Source of the DNA: an uncultured Schlesneria sp.
Lineage (GTDB): Bacteria > Planctomycetota > Planctomycetia > Planctomycetales > Planctomycetaceae
Assembly (NCBI GenBank): GCA_903840265.1
Contig: CAIMFH010000042.1
Location: forward strand, 1 to 58,280
Reading direction: 5' to 3'
DNA length: 58,280 nt
Part shown: positions 9,247 to 18,226 of the stretch, piece by piece
Numbering within the stretch: the first letter of the stretch is position 1
Layout of the letters: the number at the start of each line of letters is the position of its first letter
Notes under the pieces: generated by a model
Databases searched by the model: none
Seen by the model: only the letters and a program-made list of their open reading frames with translations
What the model was told of the DNA's origin: nothing
Made by a program: the position numbers and the translations under genes

Positions 9247-10656
9247 ATGGCGAAACGGCGCGCGGTAACACCGTCAAAGTTGTCGACGGCCCGGTCGAAA
9301 TCGAAATCCCCGACGGAGCAATTTCGAGTTGGTAAAGTCCTGGGATACCTGCGGGGGAGCGTCTGGTATCTGAGTTATTACGAACAGGGGCAACGGCGGC
9401 GGCCACGTGTGGGCACGAACAAAGACCTGGCCCGACAGACGGCGGCCCAGATCAATGGCCAACTCGAAATGGGAGCACCCAGTTCGCTGTCGTTTGAGCC
9501 CATTTCGCTGGTCGACCTCCGCGAGAAATGGCTGGCTCGCCACGAACATGTCTTGAGATCTTCGATCCAGACGATTCGCAGGTATCGAACGGCGACACAG
9601 CATCTGATCCGCTATGTGCAGTCCGAGCGTCCCATCAAGATCGTCTCCAATTTTCACGCCAGCCATGCCGAAGACTTTGTGCGTTATCTGCGAACCATTC
9701 GCGTCGCCTCCAATGGTCACCAGCATTCGACGACACGCCCGCTGCTCGATCGAGGGATTCTGTACATTTTGGAGACCTGCCGAACTTTGTTTGCGTTTGC
9801 CATGAAACGACGCCATCTGTCTCCGTATGCCGAGAACCCGTTCACGGCACTGGAACTGGGGCGTCTTCCGATTGAGTATTACCGAAAGATTATTCTTCCC
9901 ACATCAGAACAGCAGATGGCCCTGCTGCAGGAATGCGATCACTGGCAGCTTCCCATCTTCCTGACGCTGATGCTGACGGGGCTCCGTCCCGGAGAACTTG
10001 CCCACCTGCTGCTTCCCGAGGACCTCGATTTCCAACAGAACCTGCTGTTTGTTCGCAACCGCGTCAAACTTGGTTGGCAGATCAAGACCCGCACCGAACG
10101 AATGATCCCGCTGATTCCACGTCTGGCCGAAGTCCTGAAACTGTTTGTTGGCAACAGGACGCATGGCCCGGCCTTTCTGCGGCGTCGGTTTTGCCCAGAA
10201 CAGCTTCCGTCCTGGTCCGGAATTTCAGCGGCCGAAAATGAGCTGGAGAGACGAACCCAGAAATTTGAAGCAAGCGAGAAAGCGGTTTGTTCCAGGAGCA
10301 TGAAAGCCAGGCTGGCGCTTCAGCTCTGGAAAGACTGGGGCCATCTCGTGTCTGAGCGACTGCGGGCTGAATTCATACGGTTGACGACACGAATCGGTGC
10401 CCCGGAAATTACCGCACCCAAGACCCTGCGACACCTGTTTGCCACGACGCTGCAAGATGCGAATGTCGACCCCATGATCCGAAACGAACTGATGGGGCAC
10501 TCCACGTCGGACACCTCGCGGAATGGCCTGGGGATGACAGGGACTTACACACACACGCGACTGACCACGAAAAGAAGTCAGCTGGAAGCCGCGTTTTCTC
10601 AGAATCCGATTCTGGGCATTGCTGCGGAGTGGTGTTCTCGTCATGGGACGCCTTGA
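9247..10656 (+). CDS. Tyrosine recombinase/phage-type integrase
   Basis: 469 residues from ATG 9247, preceded by GAGGAAAC; a longer frame from 9190 would start inside the direct repeats. Basic N-terminus, then an arm/core-binding region (about 40-190) and the catalytic domain. The catalytic Arg is in 'LMLTGLRPGELAHLLL', the second Arg and His in 'KTLRHLFATTL' and 'NELMGHSTSD', and the tyrosine in 'TGTYTHTRLT'. The first position of the HxxR box is Lys, a known variant. It catalyses site-specific integration and excision. The position right after tRNA-Ser(CGA) makes it the candidate integrase of the island to its right. It appears intact. Confidence 0.93.
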   Translation: MAKRRAVTPSKLSTARSKSKSPTEQFRVGKVLGYLRGSVWYLSYYEQGQRRRPRVGTNKDLARQTAAQINGQLEMGAPSSLSFEPISLVDLREKWLARHEHVLRSSIQTIRRYRTATQHLIRYVQSERPIKIVSNFHASHAEDFVRYLRTIRVASNGHQHSTTRPLLDRGILYILETCRTLFAFAMKRRHLSPYAENPFTALELGRLPIEYYRKIILPTSEQQMALLQECDHWQLPIFLTLMLTGLRPGELAHLLLPEDLDFQQNLLFVRNRVKLGWQIKTRTERMIPLIPRLAEVLKLFVGNRTHGPAFLRRRFCPEQLPSWSGISAAENELERRTQKFEASEKAVCSRSMKARLALQLWKDWGHLVSERLRAEFIRLTTRIGAPEITAPKTLRHLFATTLQDANVDPMIRNELMGHSTSDTSRNGLGMTGTYTHTRLTTKRSQLEAAFSQNPILGIAAEWCSRHGTP

Positions 10657-10929
10657 GTCCTGGCTGAGACCTGTCATTCAAGCTCGTCAGGACGTCGTGA
10701 TTGCCGTCAATCGCGTAGGTACGGACCTAGATCAGGCATGTCGTATTCCAATCAGCGGACTCGCGGTCGTTCAGGTCTGCGAGTGCGAATGCAAACGATG
10801 CGTGGAGACAGACGACGCCGAATTTGCTCTGATTCGTCGCATAACAACACTTGCACCGGATGCTCGCCGAAAATCTCGGCCGACATCGCGCTGACCGTTG
10901 ATTTCTCCGATTTCGCCGTCTGAGTTGAG

Positions 10930-11334
10930 GACTTCGCGAGTCAGGCGAGCCCAATATCGTCGATGCTGGGACGGTGGTGGCGTCACCTGTGGTCGATCTT
11001 CGTCGCGAAAGAGCGTCGCGACAAGTTCTTCCGGAGTGCGGACGTGACGATCCACCGAGTAAACGCAGCCCACACAAGCCAGCCTCTTCTTGTTCTTCTT
11101 CTGGCCTTTCGTGAGATGGGCGCCGGGAGGCAGCACATCAACTGGACGAACGATCGGAATCCCTTTGTTGTCTTCCGTCGCAACCAACAGCTCACCTTCC
11201 GTACTGGGCGTCGGGAACACGCCGCTGAACTCGAAACGCCGCTGACGATTCGGCCATCTGCTGCGAACCACGTTCCAATGTCTGAGATTCGACCGCCTGG
11301 AAAACTCATTTTCGTTCGCATTTCGCGTCTGCAA
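10930..11334 (-). pseudogene. ISKra4-family transposase fragment
   Basis: On the minus strand the stretch reading 'VATEDNKGIPIVRPVD', 'KGQKKNKKRLACVGCVYSVD' and 'HVRTPEELVATLFRDEDRP' matches the DDE-core region of ISKra4-family transposases, including the first acidic motif (DNKG). Only about 130 residues are recognisable. The reading frame runs on to 10771, but the sequence stops resembling the family after 'HRRYWARLTRE'. No terminal inverted repeats were found. An intact member is about 400-500 residues, so this is a remnant. It lies just downstream of the integrase and marks an insertion-prone site. Confidence 0.7.
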
Positions 11335-11447
11335 CTGTATAGTGAATCAACATCGGCTTGGGTGTACCGTTGATTGATGTCATCGCCTGAAGAGAAAGAG
11401 AAGGGAGTCTGGCCGTATCGGGTTCGTTAACGAAAGGAGGATTCAAA

Positions 11448-12263
11448 ATGTATCGCGAGTCTTTACTTTCCGTGGCATTTCTGGCACTTGTCGGCTTCCC
11501 ATTGCAGTTGAACGCCGGAATTATCCTTGGTACGGCAGAAGATTTTGGGGTCTTGGCTGGAACGGCGGTGACCAACACCGGCCCATCTCTCATCAGCGGT
11601 GGAAGCGTGGGAGTCAGCCCAGGTTCCACGATCACGGGATTTCCCCCGGGGACCGTGGCGTCCCCCTTCGGCATTCACGCCGGGGACGCCATCGCGCTTC
11701 AGGCTCAGAATGATCTCACCGGTGCGTACAATGCCATCGTAGCGTTGACGCACACGCAGGACTTGTCGGGTCAGGATCTTGGTGGTCTCACACTCCTGCC
11801 CGGAGTCTATTCCTTCTCGTCCTCAGCTCAATTGACGGGGACGCTGACTCTCAATGAGCTGGGCGACCCGAATGCGCAGTTCGTTTTTCAGATTGGAAGC
11901 ACCCTAACCACCGCAAGCAACTCGTCCGTCGTGACAATCAATGGCGGTTCGATGCCAGGTGCCAGCGTCTTTTGGCAGGTCGGAAGTTCCGCGACGCTTG
12001 GAACAGGTACTGCGTTCGAAGGACATATTCTTGCAAACACGAGCATCACTCTGAACACCAGCGCAAGCATCTTGGGTGGAAGCGCCCTGGCGCGTAATGG
12101 CGCGGTGACACTTGATACCAACAACATCACCAATGCCAATAACGTTTCGGCCGTTCCTGAACCCGCAGCAATGACCCTTGCGCTCCTCAGCGGTGCATTG
12201 CTGGGGTTGCCCGTACTTCGGAAGCGGCTGCGAAAGCGTTCTTCTCGCGTGGCAACGAGCTAG
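11448..12263 (+). CDS. DUF3494 (ice-binding-like) protein with PEP-CTERM anchor
   Basis: 271 residues. A near-perfect AAAGGAGG ribosome binding site precedes ATG 11448. Signal peptide about 1-23 ('FLALVGFPLQLNAG'). Residues about 24-225 match DUF3494, the beta-solenoid fold of ice-binding and adhesin-like proteins ('FGVLAGTAVTNTG', 'ALQAQNDLTGAYNAI', 'LLPGVYSFSSSAQLTGTL'). The C-terminus has the PEP-CTERM sorting tripartite signal: VPEP, hydrophobic helix 'MTLALLSGALLGLPVL', then 'RKRLRKR'. Exosortase is expected to cleave it for export to the surface. The exosortase gene is two genes away on the other strand. Ice binding itself cannot be claimed; many DUF3494 proteins are not antifreezes. 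Confidence 0.9.
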   Translation: MYRESLLSVAFLALVGFPLQLNAGIILGTAEDFGVLAGTAVTNTGPSLISGGSVGVSPGSTITGFPPGTVASPFGIHAGDAIALQAQNDLTGAYNAIVALTHTQDLSGQDLGGLTLLPGVYSFSSSAQLTGTLTLNELGDPNAQFVFQIGSTLTTASNSSVVTINGGSMPGASVFWQVGSSATLGTGTAFEGHILANTSITLNTSASILGGSALARNGAVTLDTNNITNANNVSAVPEPAAMTLALLSGALLGLPVLRKRLRKRSSRVATS

Positions 12264-12277
12264 CCTCTGCGTGCGCT

Positions 12278-13822
12278 TCAATGCGGCGGCTGAGCTGGCA
12301 CCGGCTTGTTTTCCTGTTCTTCTGCCATTCGTTTGTGCAGTTCCGCAAGATCCAGGTTTCCCAGAGCGCGATATGCGGCAGCCAAGCCTGCATGCACCCG
12401 TCTGCGACTTGGCAGCTTTTTCAGAACATACTCAAGGTCCAGAATGGCCTCCTGATGGCGTCCCAGCAACAGCAGGATTTGGCCGCGGGTTTCGCGAATC
12501 TCCGGGTGCTGGGGCATCACATGCAGCGCTGCGTCGACAAGCCGCAACGCACGCTCAAGTTGGGATGGGTCTGAGTCTGCCAGCACATAGGCCAGATTGT
12601 TCGCCGCCATGGCCAACTTCGGATCCCTCTTGACGGCCTGCTCCAGGTGGAATACAGCATCCTTCACATCTCCCTTGGTGGCTGCGGCTGTCCCGAGAAT
12701 TAAATGGACTGTCGCCGGTGAGTCTCCGCGAGCAAGAGCCTCTTTCAACCACGAGCGTGCCTGATCACCTTCTGGGGTTTCTTGAGTTGATAACTGGGCA
12801 ATCGCATTCAGGACGACTGGATGATTGGGGGCATAATGGATCGCTCGTTCCAACAGTTCAATCTGAGACGCCAGCTCCAGTGTTGACACCGGGCGATTGG
12901 CAGGTGTCAAGGCGTCGGCGGATGTGCTCAGCTCACTGGGGGCGGGGCTGGGCCCCGCCCCGGCCATCTGCATCAGGAACACTTGAGCGATCGCCGAGCC
13001 GTATCGCGGGTCGGTCTCGGCCGCGTCCGCGGCTTGCAGGACCTTGAGAGCCTCCCGAAGATTGCGTTGGAACACCAGAGCTTCCGCCCAATGCAGACGG
13101 CTGGCATCATCTTGCGGGGCCTGATGCACAAGCCTCGCATAGTAGGCTGCCGCACGACCAGATGTTGCGGTTGCCCAAATCTCATTACCCTGCTGCCGAT
13201 ACACCGAAGCAAGTGCCATCTGCAAATCGGGACGCCGTGGCACAAGTTCCTCAAGATGTTGGGCAGCGACCTCCCAACGCTTAGAGCGAAGGGCAATGGC
13301 CACAAGTTGAAGTCGCGCCGCGGGCTGAGCATCCTCACCCACCAATGACAGCTCCAGACGTTGTTCCAACAGTTTAACCTTTGCGGGTGACAGCGCCGTC
13401 TTTGTGTTCATCAATTGTTGTGCCAACCAATAGTGGGCAGGTGCGTACCCTGGACGATCGAGTGGAGCGAGGGACTGCATGATTTGAGTCCGTCCCTCGT
13501 TCTCATTCTGGCACGCCAGCGCCGCAGCGTACTGATAGCGCGTCCGCCGATTGGTTGGTTGCAGCACCAGCAGTCGACGCAGGCAGAGATTCTCCACCAC
13601 TGGATTTGAGTCGACGTGAGCGCGGGTCGCCGCATTGTCGTAACGGGCGGCAAGTGCGCCGGCGTCTTGACGGCACACCGCTGCGAGTGCTGCCATTCCG
13701 ATACCCATGCAAATCATCGCCGGAAGACCCTTCCACAGCGAAGACCACTGCCGCGACAGCCAGTATTGCGGCCAAAACCACTCTTTGAACCATTCCAGAA
13801 GCGCCATCATGTCAGCGGTCAT
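12278..13822 (-). CDS. Membrane-anchored TPR-repeat protein of the exosortase locus
   Basis: 514 residues. One N-terminal hydrophobic segment (about 30-48, 'LPAMICMGIGMAALAAVC') follows a tryptophan-rich cytoplasmic stretch. The rest is a chain of tetratricopeptide-like helix pairs, for example 'AHYWLAQQLMNTK', 'AMAANNLAYVLADSDPSQLERALRLVDAAL' in part, and 'VHAGLAAAYRALGNLDLAELHKRM'. It begins three bases after the stop of the exosortase gene, so the two are almost certainly co-transcribed and translationally linked. TPR proteins commonly accompany exosortases and are thought to help assemble or export the exopolysaccharide and PEP-CTERM machinery; the exact role is not known. Confidence 0.85.
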   Translation of the reverse strand: MTADMMALLEWFKEWFWPQYWLSRQWSSLWKGLPAMICMGIGMAALAAVCRQDAGALAARYDNAATRAHVDSNPVVENLCLRRLLVLQPTNRRTRYQYAAALACQNENEGRTQIMQSLAPLDRPGYAPAHYWLAQQLMNTKTALSPAKVKLLEQRLELSLVGEDAQPAARLQLVAIALRSKRWEVAAQHLEELVPRRPDLQMALASVYRQQGNEIWATATSGRAAAYYARLVHQAPQDDASRLHWAEALVFQRNLREALKVLQAADAAETDPRYGSAIAQVFLMQMAGAGPSPAPSELSTSADALTPANRPVSTLELASQIELLERAIHYAPNHPVVLNAIAQLSTQETPEGDQARSWLKEALARGDSPATVHLILGTAAATKGDVKDAVFHLEQAVKRDPKLAMAANNLAYVLADSDPSQLERALRLVDAALHVMPQHPEIRETRGQILLLLGRHQEAILDLEYVLKKLPSRRRVHAGLAAAYRALGNLDLAELHKRMAEEQENKPVPAQPPH

Positions 13823-13825
13823 CCC

Positions 13826-15568
13826 TCAGGAATCGGTGGAACTGGAATCAGGCTGGTCGGCCTGAACCGGCGAATCCGCCGTGAACTGCAGGCGGAGCCG
13901 ATCGCGTGCTTCGATGAAGAACAACAAAAGTTCGTCCTGCTCCGCCTGGCTCAATGCGAACTCGCCCGTCACCAGAACCTGGAATTGGTAGGTTGTCGGA
14001 GGGGCCGTTGCAGAAGTGGCTCCCGCGGGCGCGAGTCGATTCCGCAGACGCACCATCAGCGGTACATTCCGGTTCGAGCTTTCCCGAGGAGCGATGAGCG
14101 TTCCTCGATCATCCCACAGACTGTAGATCAAAGTACCGACTTCGAATTCGTGCCGTTTCAAGGCGACACGTTCAAAACTGCCGGCCGGGGCCGATGCGGT
14201 GGAAACGGAATTTTGGATTGACGGGGTCCAACCGCTTCCCTGATAGCAAATTTGCAATTGATGAAACCCAGCGAATGGAAAATCGAATGAGACCTCGACC
14301 AGGCCCCAGGGAGCCTGATAGGTCCATTGACGCGAAACCTCCCCATCCTGGTCATGACGGCCGCGCAGCACTGAACGATAATCGATCTGTTTCCAGCCTT
14401 GAAGTTCCGGCGGCAGGGCCTGTTGATCCACCATGACTGCAGCTTCGTTTGGATCGAACGGCGTTCGGAGCGAGGGTGCAGTCGCCAGATTTCGAATGCC
14501 GTGCGTGAACTGAGGAATCCACAAGAGCAGGGCGATCGTGGCCGCCACCTTGGCCCACCAAATTTGTCGGCCCGATTTCACCGGATCTTGCGCCTCGGTG
14601 GCCGTCAGAATGTGTTCCTCCGCAGGGGCCAGAGCATGGCTGGTGGCGACGTCATCCGGTCCGTCTTCGTCCTCCGTAAATTCTCGCAGGTTCACATTCA
14701 GTGGCGCCAATAAGAACAGCCAGAAATGTTGGACGCTCCACAGAAAAAGAACCAAGACAACAAACAGACCCAAACCCAGCAGTTCGTGAAACCAACCCGT
14801 GGAAAGATCCAGTCCCCAGCGTGTATAGACGAGCACCACCGTGAGCACGCGCAAGATGTTCAGCGAGATCGCGGCTCCCGCGGCACACATCACGGAGAAA
14901 ATGAAGGCTGGCACGGGCAATCGCACATACACCCCCCACACGAGCGACACACCAACAATGGACAATAGCGAGTGAATGCCGCCGCAAGCGTCGTCGACGA
15001 AGAACCGCTGGTCCGGGACCTCGAATGTGTTCCCCGATCGGAGATAGATGACCCCCATCGCGTCCAGTGCCAAACCGGTGGCATGCGAAGTTCGCAGCCG
15101 CAGCCATTGCAGCAAGTCCGCGTCCCACTCAAACGGCGGCGGCACAACGAACCACGAGATTGCCCACACGGGTATCAGCTTCCCGGCAGACTGGCGTGAC
15201 AGCAAGTCGAGATACGCGCCAGGAGCGAGCAGCAGACAGGAGATAATCCCCAACCACGGTGAGAAGAACAACGCTGCTGACAGATACATTGCAAAGCCTG
15301 CGGCCAGAAAACACCGTTGCCAGAACGATGATCGCACCGCATCCAGAGTATCTGCTGGCCGGTACATCCAGAAGAGTGCGCCGAGCGCGGCGAGATAAAC
15401 CGGGAAGAATTGATAGTGAGGACGCTGCCACAACTGGACAAAGAAGAGGATCACCAATGGCAGCGGTCCAATGACCAATGCGAGTCGGACGCCAATCCCT
15501 CTTCTCACATTCGAAGGCGATGGAGATGGAATACCTGATGGAATCGGAAATGGATCGGTGATATTCAT
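13826..15568 (-). CDS. Exosortase (planctomycete type) with C-terminal EpsI-like domain
   Basis: 580 residues from ATG 15568; an in-frame GTG at 15598 is an alternative. About eight membrane segments occupy residues 25-300. The catalytic triad of exosortases is present: Cys195 in 'VDDACGGIHSLLSI', Arg240 in 'LNILRVLTVVL' and His261 in 'GWFHELLG'. After a linker and another membrane helix (about 340) the C-terminal soluble region has 'FAGFHQLQICYQGSGW', the pattern of EpsI-like domains fused to some exosortases. It is a transpeptidase-like enzyme cutting PEP-CTERM proteins at the membrane; the PEP-CTERM protein at 11448 is the obvious local substrate. The architecture fits the planctomycete exosortase group, but I do not assign the subtype. 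Confidence 0.9.
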   Translation of the reverse strand: MNITDPFPIPSGIPSPSPSNVRRGIGVRLALVIGPLPLVILFFVQLWQRPHYQFFPVYLAALGALFWMYRPADTLDAVRSSFWQRCFLAAGFAMYLSAALFFSPWLGIISCLLLAPGAYLDLLSRQSAGKLIPVWAISWFVVPPPFEWDADLLQWLRLRTSHATGLALDAMGVIYLRSGNTFEVPDQRFFVDDACGGIHSLLSIVGVSLVWGVYVRLPVPAFIFSVMCAAGAAISLNILRVLTVVLVYTRWGLDLSTGWFHELLGLGLFVVLVLFLWSVQHFWLFLLAPLNVNLREFTEDEDGPDDVATSHALAPAEEHILTATEAQDPVKSGRQIWWAKVAATIALLLWIPQFTHGIRNLATAPSLRTPFDPNEAAVMVDQQALPPELQGWKQIDYRSVLRGRHDQDGEVSRQWTYQAPWGLVEVSFDFPFAGFHQLQICYQGSGWTPSIQNSVSTASAPAGSFERVALKRHEFEVGTLIYSLWDDRGTLIAPRESSNRNVPLMVRLRNRLAPAGATSATAPPTTYQFQVLVTGEFALSQAEQDELLLFFIEARDRLRLQFTADSPVQADQPDSSSTDS

Positions 15569-16608
15569 CTCTTTCCCGACCCTGGCCAGCGCCACCACGA
15601 GCCCGAACCGCCCTTCAAAGTATTGATCGCAGAGGATTACCTGCGGAACTCCATGCCACTGGCCGAGCTTTACCTTTGTGGTCCGCCAAGTAACTTTAAT
15701 TTCGGTCGCTTGATGCGGCTTGAATGAAAGATAACGAGTTTGCCGGGTTCAATGATGCTGTCGTTGCATCGTTTCTGTAACCCCGATGCCGATTCGAGAG
15801 TACGGAACTTCGGAAAAACACCCGGGCGATTGTCACGAATCCTACAATCGGAACTTCCCCACCCAAGGAAACGAAAAGCCCGCGAAGGTGCTACCGCTTC
15901 GCGGGTCTTGTCGCCGTAGTGCCAGTGGAGTGGCACGCGACAGTCTTTTCTTCGGCCGAAGTACCAGAACGAGTTCGAGTTCCAAAACGAGACGTGTGTC
16001 GGGTCTTGGAACGCGCTGCGGCCGTGCTGGAGGGGCTGTTAGCTGTGAGAGGAGCCAGCCCTGCGGGGCTCGGCAACGATGAGGCTCCTTTTTCGTGTGG
16101 ATTGGGTTGCGGAGATGTTTGAGGGCGTCGTGTGCCCGAAACAGGACCATCTCACCGTCGCCGCATGGCCACCGCTCGTTGAGGTCAGAGTCGGGGGTTG
16201 CCGTCAGATCCCGGGTGCGTTCGCTGCTCCGGTTTGCGGACATCAGCTCAACATTTGTGGCGACGAATTGCCCGGATTCCGGCTAACTCCCATTTCCTTC
16301 CTGCGGTCCTCAACCCGGTTCTTCGGCCGCCCAGTTCGTTTCGCCGCTTCCCGAATGCTGGCAGTGCGCGCGAATTCATCCTCCTCTGCCGTCCGCGGTG
16401 CGTAACTTTGCGGATATCGGCGTTGCCGGGCTTCATGACGTTCTCTCGCTTCGCATCCGTCCAGTGTTTAGTGGCCGCTCTGTCTCACGGAATCCACGTC
16501 GTGTCCTACCAGGTGCACCGACTAAACATTGCCCTGTTCTGCGTCATAACTACTTGAGGAACCGTCTTAACTGTCACGCTCTGAATGTTTTGAGGAAGGA
16601 GGACTCTC
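15569..16608. other. Gene-free divergent region, about 1 kb
   Basis: No convincing gene lies here; short frames on both strands have no recognisable sequence or ribosome binding site. It separates the minus-strand exosortase operon from the plus-strand Ubl cassette. It contains three hairpins (15879-16093, separate entry) and an 8-bp inverted repeat TGTTTAGT (16465-16472) / ACTAAACA (16521-16528) about 80 bp before the cassette's first gene. Promoters for both operons should be here, but I could not identify -35/-10 boxes with confidence. Confidence 0.6.
15879..16093 (+). other. Cluster of three terminator-like hairpins
   Basis: Hairpin 1: CCCGCGAAG (15879-15887) with CTTCGCGGG (15897-15905). 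Hairpin 2: TGTCGC...GTGCCA (15909-15924) with TGGCACGCGACA (15931-15942), followed by GTCTTTTCTT. Hairpin 3: GGAGCC (16051-16056) with GGCTCC (16083-16088), enclosing AGCCC/GGGCT and followed by TTTTT. All point along the plus strand although no plus-strand gene lies upstream in this interval. They may terminate read-through, mark a degraded element end, or form a structured RNA. Confidence 0.45.
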
Positions 16609-16824
16609 TTGGTGGAGATTGTCGGTTTGTTGAGTTTTGTGGTGCTGCTGTGCGTGGCCGTGATCGCCCGTGAACGGCGATTACGGCGGGGCTGGCAGCG
16701 GGTGTTGAATCGCGTCCTGTTGGAACGGAGGAAGGATGAAACAACTGATCGCAGTCGTGGGGGCGGTGGTGGTGTTCCTGGTTCTGCTGTCCCTCCCGTC
16801 GGGGCCCCCGACGCACCCGGCTGA
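16609..16824 (+). CDS. Small single-pass membrane protein, first gene of the Ubl cassette
   Basis: Up to 71 residues. AAGGAGGA lies six bases before TTG 16609, which is followed directly by GTG 16612; either may start. An N-terminal membrane helix ('GLLSFVVLLCVAVIA') is followed by a very basic segment ('RERRLRRGWQRVLNRVLLERR') and a Gly/Pro-rich tail. Its last 89 bases overlap the next gene in another frame, so the tail may be incidental. No family recognised. Strong ribosome binding site, but unusual start and overlap keep confidence moderate. Confidence 0.5.
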   Translation: MVEIVGLLSFVVLLCVAVIARERRLRRGWQRVLNRVLLERRKDETTDRSRGGGGGVPGSAVPPVGAPDAPG

Positions 16825-17293
16825 ACCGCAACTGCTGGAACAGGCCACCCGCCACGCCGAGCAGCAGGCTGCACAGCTGGAACACCAGGCCGTCCAGAAC
16901 GAACGGTTGGTGGCACTGCAGCAACAATGGCAGGCCGAACGCGCGGAACTGTATCAGCAGCGGGACGATCTCGAATCCGCCCGCCGGGATCTGGCGGTTG
17001 AACGACGGGAACTCGCCGTCGAACAGCAGCGGGAACCGATCGTCGCCCAGAGCATTTTGCAGTTAGGCACACTGGTCCTGGGGCTGCTCCCCCTGTCCGT
17101 CTGCCTCCTGCTCTTGCGACGATCGCAGGACCCGACCGAGTCGGACGCCGTGGCCGAAACTCTGGTGGACGATCTGATGTCCGCCAGTCCTCTCGTGTGC
17201 ACCCGCGAATTACCCTCCCCGGCACCGACGGTCGGCCGTCTCGGTTCCGCCGGGGATGATTCTTCCCTCCCTCTGGAGCCACCGTCCCCATGA
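16736..17293 (+). CDS. Membrane protein with coiled coil between two helices
   Basis: 185 residues. ATG 16736 is preceded closely by GGAGGAAGG. Helix 1 (about 4-20, 'IAVVGAVVVFLVLLSL'), then a Gln/Glu/Arg-rich coiled coil (about 28-103), helix 2 (about 107-126, 'LQLGTLVLGLLPLSVCLLLL') and a polar, Pro/Ser-rich tail. No named family. Its stop overlaps the start of the DUF1257 gene by four bases, which suggests translational coupling and ties it to the cassette. It could anchor the system at the membrane; inference only. A 261-residue antisense frame covering the same region is a high-GC shadow. Confidence 0.7.
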   Translation: MKQLIAVVGAVVVFLVLLSLPSGPPTHPAEPQLLEQATRHAEQQAAQLEHQAVQNERLVALQQQWQAERAELYQQRDDLESARRDLAVERRELAVEQQREPIVAQSILQLGTLVLGLLPLSVCLLLLRRSQDPTESDAVAETLVDDLMSASPLVCTRELPSPAPTVGRLGSAGDDSSLPLEPPSP

Positions 17294-17652
17294 GCCATAT
17301 CGTGTCGATCCGGACTCAGGTCAAAGATCCCGTGGCTGTTCAGGCCGCTTGTCGACGGCTGAAGCTACCCGTGCCCCAGCAACGCACGGCGCAGCTCTAC
17401 AACAGCGAAGCCACGGGGCTGGTCGTCGAACTACCCGACTGGAAATTTCCAGTCGTCTGCGACATCACCACCGGTAACCTGCAGTACGACAACTTCAATG
17501 GCCACTGGGGGGCTGAGTCGCACCTGCACCGATTCCTACAGTCGTATGCCGTTGAAAAAGCCACGATCGAAGCGCGCAAGCAGGGGCATTCCGTGCAGGA
17601 ATTTGCCCTGACGGATGGATCCATTCGCGTCCAGATCGCTGTCGCTGGCTGA
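17290..17652 (+). CDS. DUF1257 family protein (Ycf35-like)
   Basis: 120 residues. The start 'MSHIVSIRTQVKDPVAVQAA' followed by 'LPDWKFPVVCDITTGNLQYD', 'FNGHWGAESHLHRFLQSYAV' and 'IEARKQGHSVQEFALTDGSI' is characteristic of DUF1257, the family that includes plastid Ycf35. The family's biochemical role is unknown. It commonly sits with DUF2997 and a Ycf46-like AAA ATPase in bacteria and phages, and all three are here. ATG overlaps the previous stop by four bases. Confidence 0.9.
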   Translation: MSHIVSIRTQVKDPVAVQAACRRLKLPVPQQRTAQLYNSEATGLVVELPDWKFPVVCDITTGNLQYDNFNGHWGAESHLHRFLQSYAVEKATIEARKQGHSVQEFALTDGSIRVQIAVAG

Positions 17653-17691
17653 TCCTGTTAAACCCAGCTCTCACCATTCTGGAGGAACCTG

Positions 17692-17886
17692 ATGTCCCAG
17701 ATCATCGAAGTCACAGTCTCACCGCAGGGTGAGACCCGGATCGAAACGAAGGGCTTTGCAGGAGGCACGTGTCGCGATGCCAGCAAGGTCCTGGAAGCGG
17801 CACTTGGTGTCCGCGAAACCGAGCAACTAACCTCCGAGTTTCATGCTGCTGCATCAACGGAAAATCAACAATCTCTGAGCCAATGA
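17692..17886 (+). CDS. DUF2997 family small protein
   Basis: 64 residues. ATG 17692 is preceded by TGGAGGAA. The N-terminal part 'IIEVTVSPQGETRIETKGF' followed by 'GTCRDASKVLEAALG' is the DUF2997 pattern: a beta-hairpin followed by a short helix with a single Cys. Function unknown; it usually follows DUF1257, as here. Its stop (17884-17886) overlaps an ATG at 17883 in ATGA fashion, but the next gene more likely starts at 17913. Confidence 0.85.
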   Translation: MSQIIEVTVSPQGETRIETKGFAGGTCRDASKVLEAALGVRETEQLTSEFHAAASTENQQSLSQ

Positions 17887-17912
17887 GTGCTCAGCACGAC
17901 CCGAGGAGACCT

Positions 17913-18197
17913 ATGTCCATGCTGGCCAAGGCCACTGAAGAAATTACGACGCTCCGAGGGGAGCCGCTCCGTCTTTCGTTCGACCCCGCAGCCATCCGCC
18001 AACACTTCGGAGATCGCAGTAAGGCGGCACGGCGACTGGCCTCACTCAGTGACGATGTCTTGGCGGAAGTGGGTCTGGCGGCGCTGGAGAGCGACACTGT
18101 CGAAACGGCATTCAACCACGCCTTGCGGGATGCGTGTGAGCAGATGCAAGGGTTTGATCCGGAAGGGGACCCGGATGTCGAATTCCTTACACCCTGA
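17913..18197 (+). CDS. Small unknown protein of the Ubl cassette
   Basis: 94 residues from ATG 17913, which has GAGGAG seven bases upstream. An in-frame ATG at 17883 overlapping the DUF2997 stop is the alternative. Mostly helical, acidic towards the C-terminus ('CEQMQGFDPEGDPDVEFL'). No family recognised. Tight spacing on both sides argues that it is a real operon member. Confidence 0.7.
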   Translation: MSMLAKATEEITTLRGEPLRLSFDPAAIRQHFGDRSKAARRLASLSDDVLAEVGLAALESDTVETAFNHALRDACEQMQGFDPEGDPDVEFLTP

Positions 18198-18226
18198 AGT
18201 CCATGGATTCCAGGAGACCGATCCCC

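Noticed and set aside
16506-17291. 261-codon minus-strand open frame opposite the coiled-coil protein
   Set aside because: Arg/Pro/Gly-rich composition without a domain, a typical shadow in high-GC sequence. The plus-strand gene has ribosome binding site, helices and operon context.
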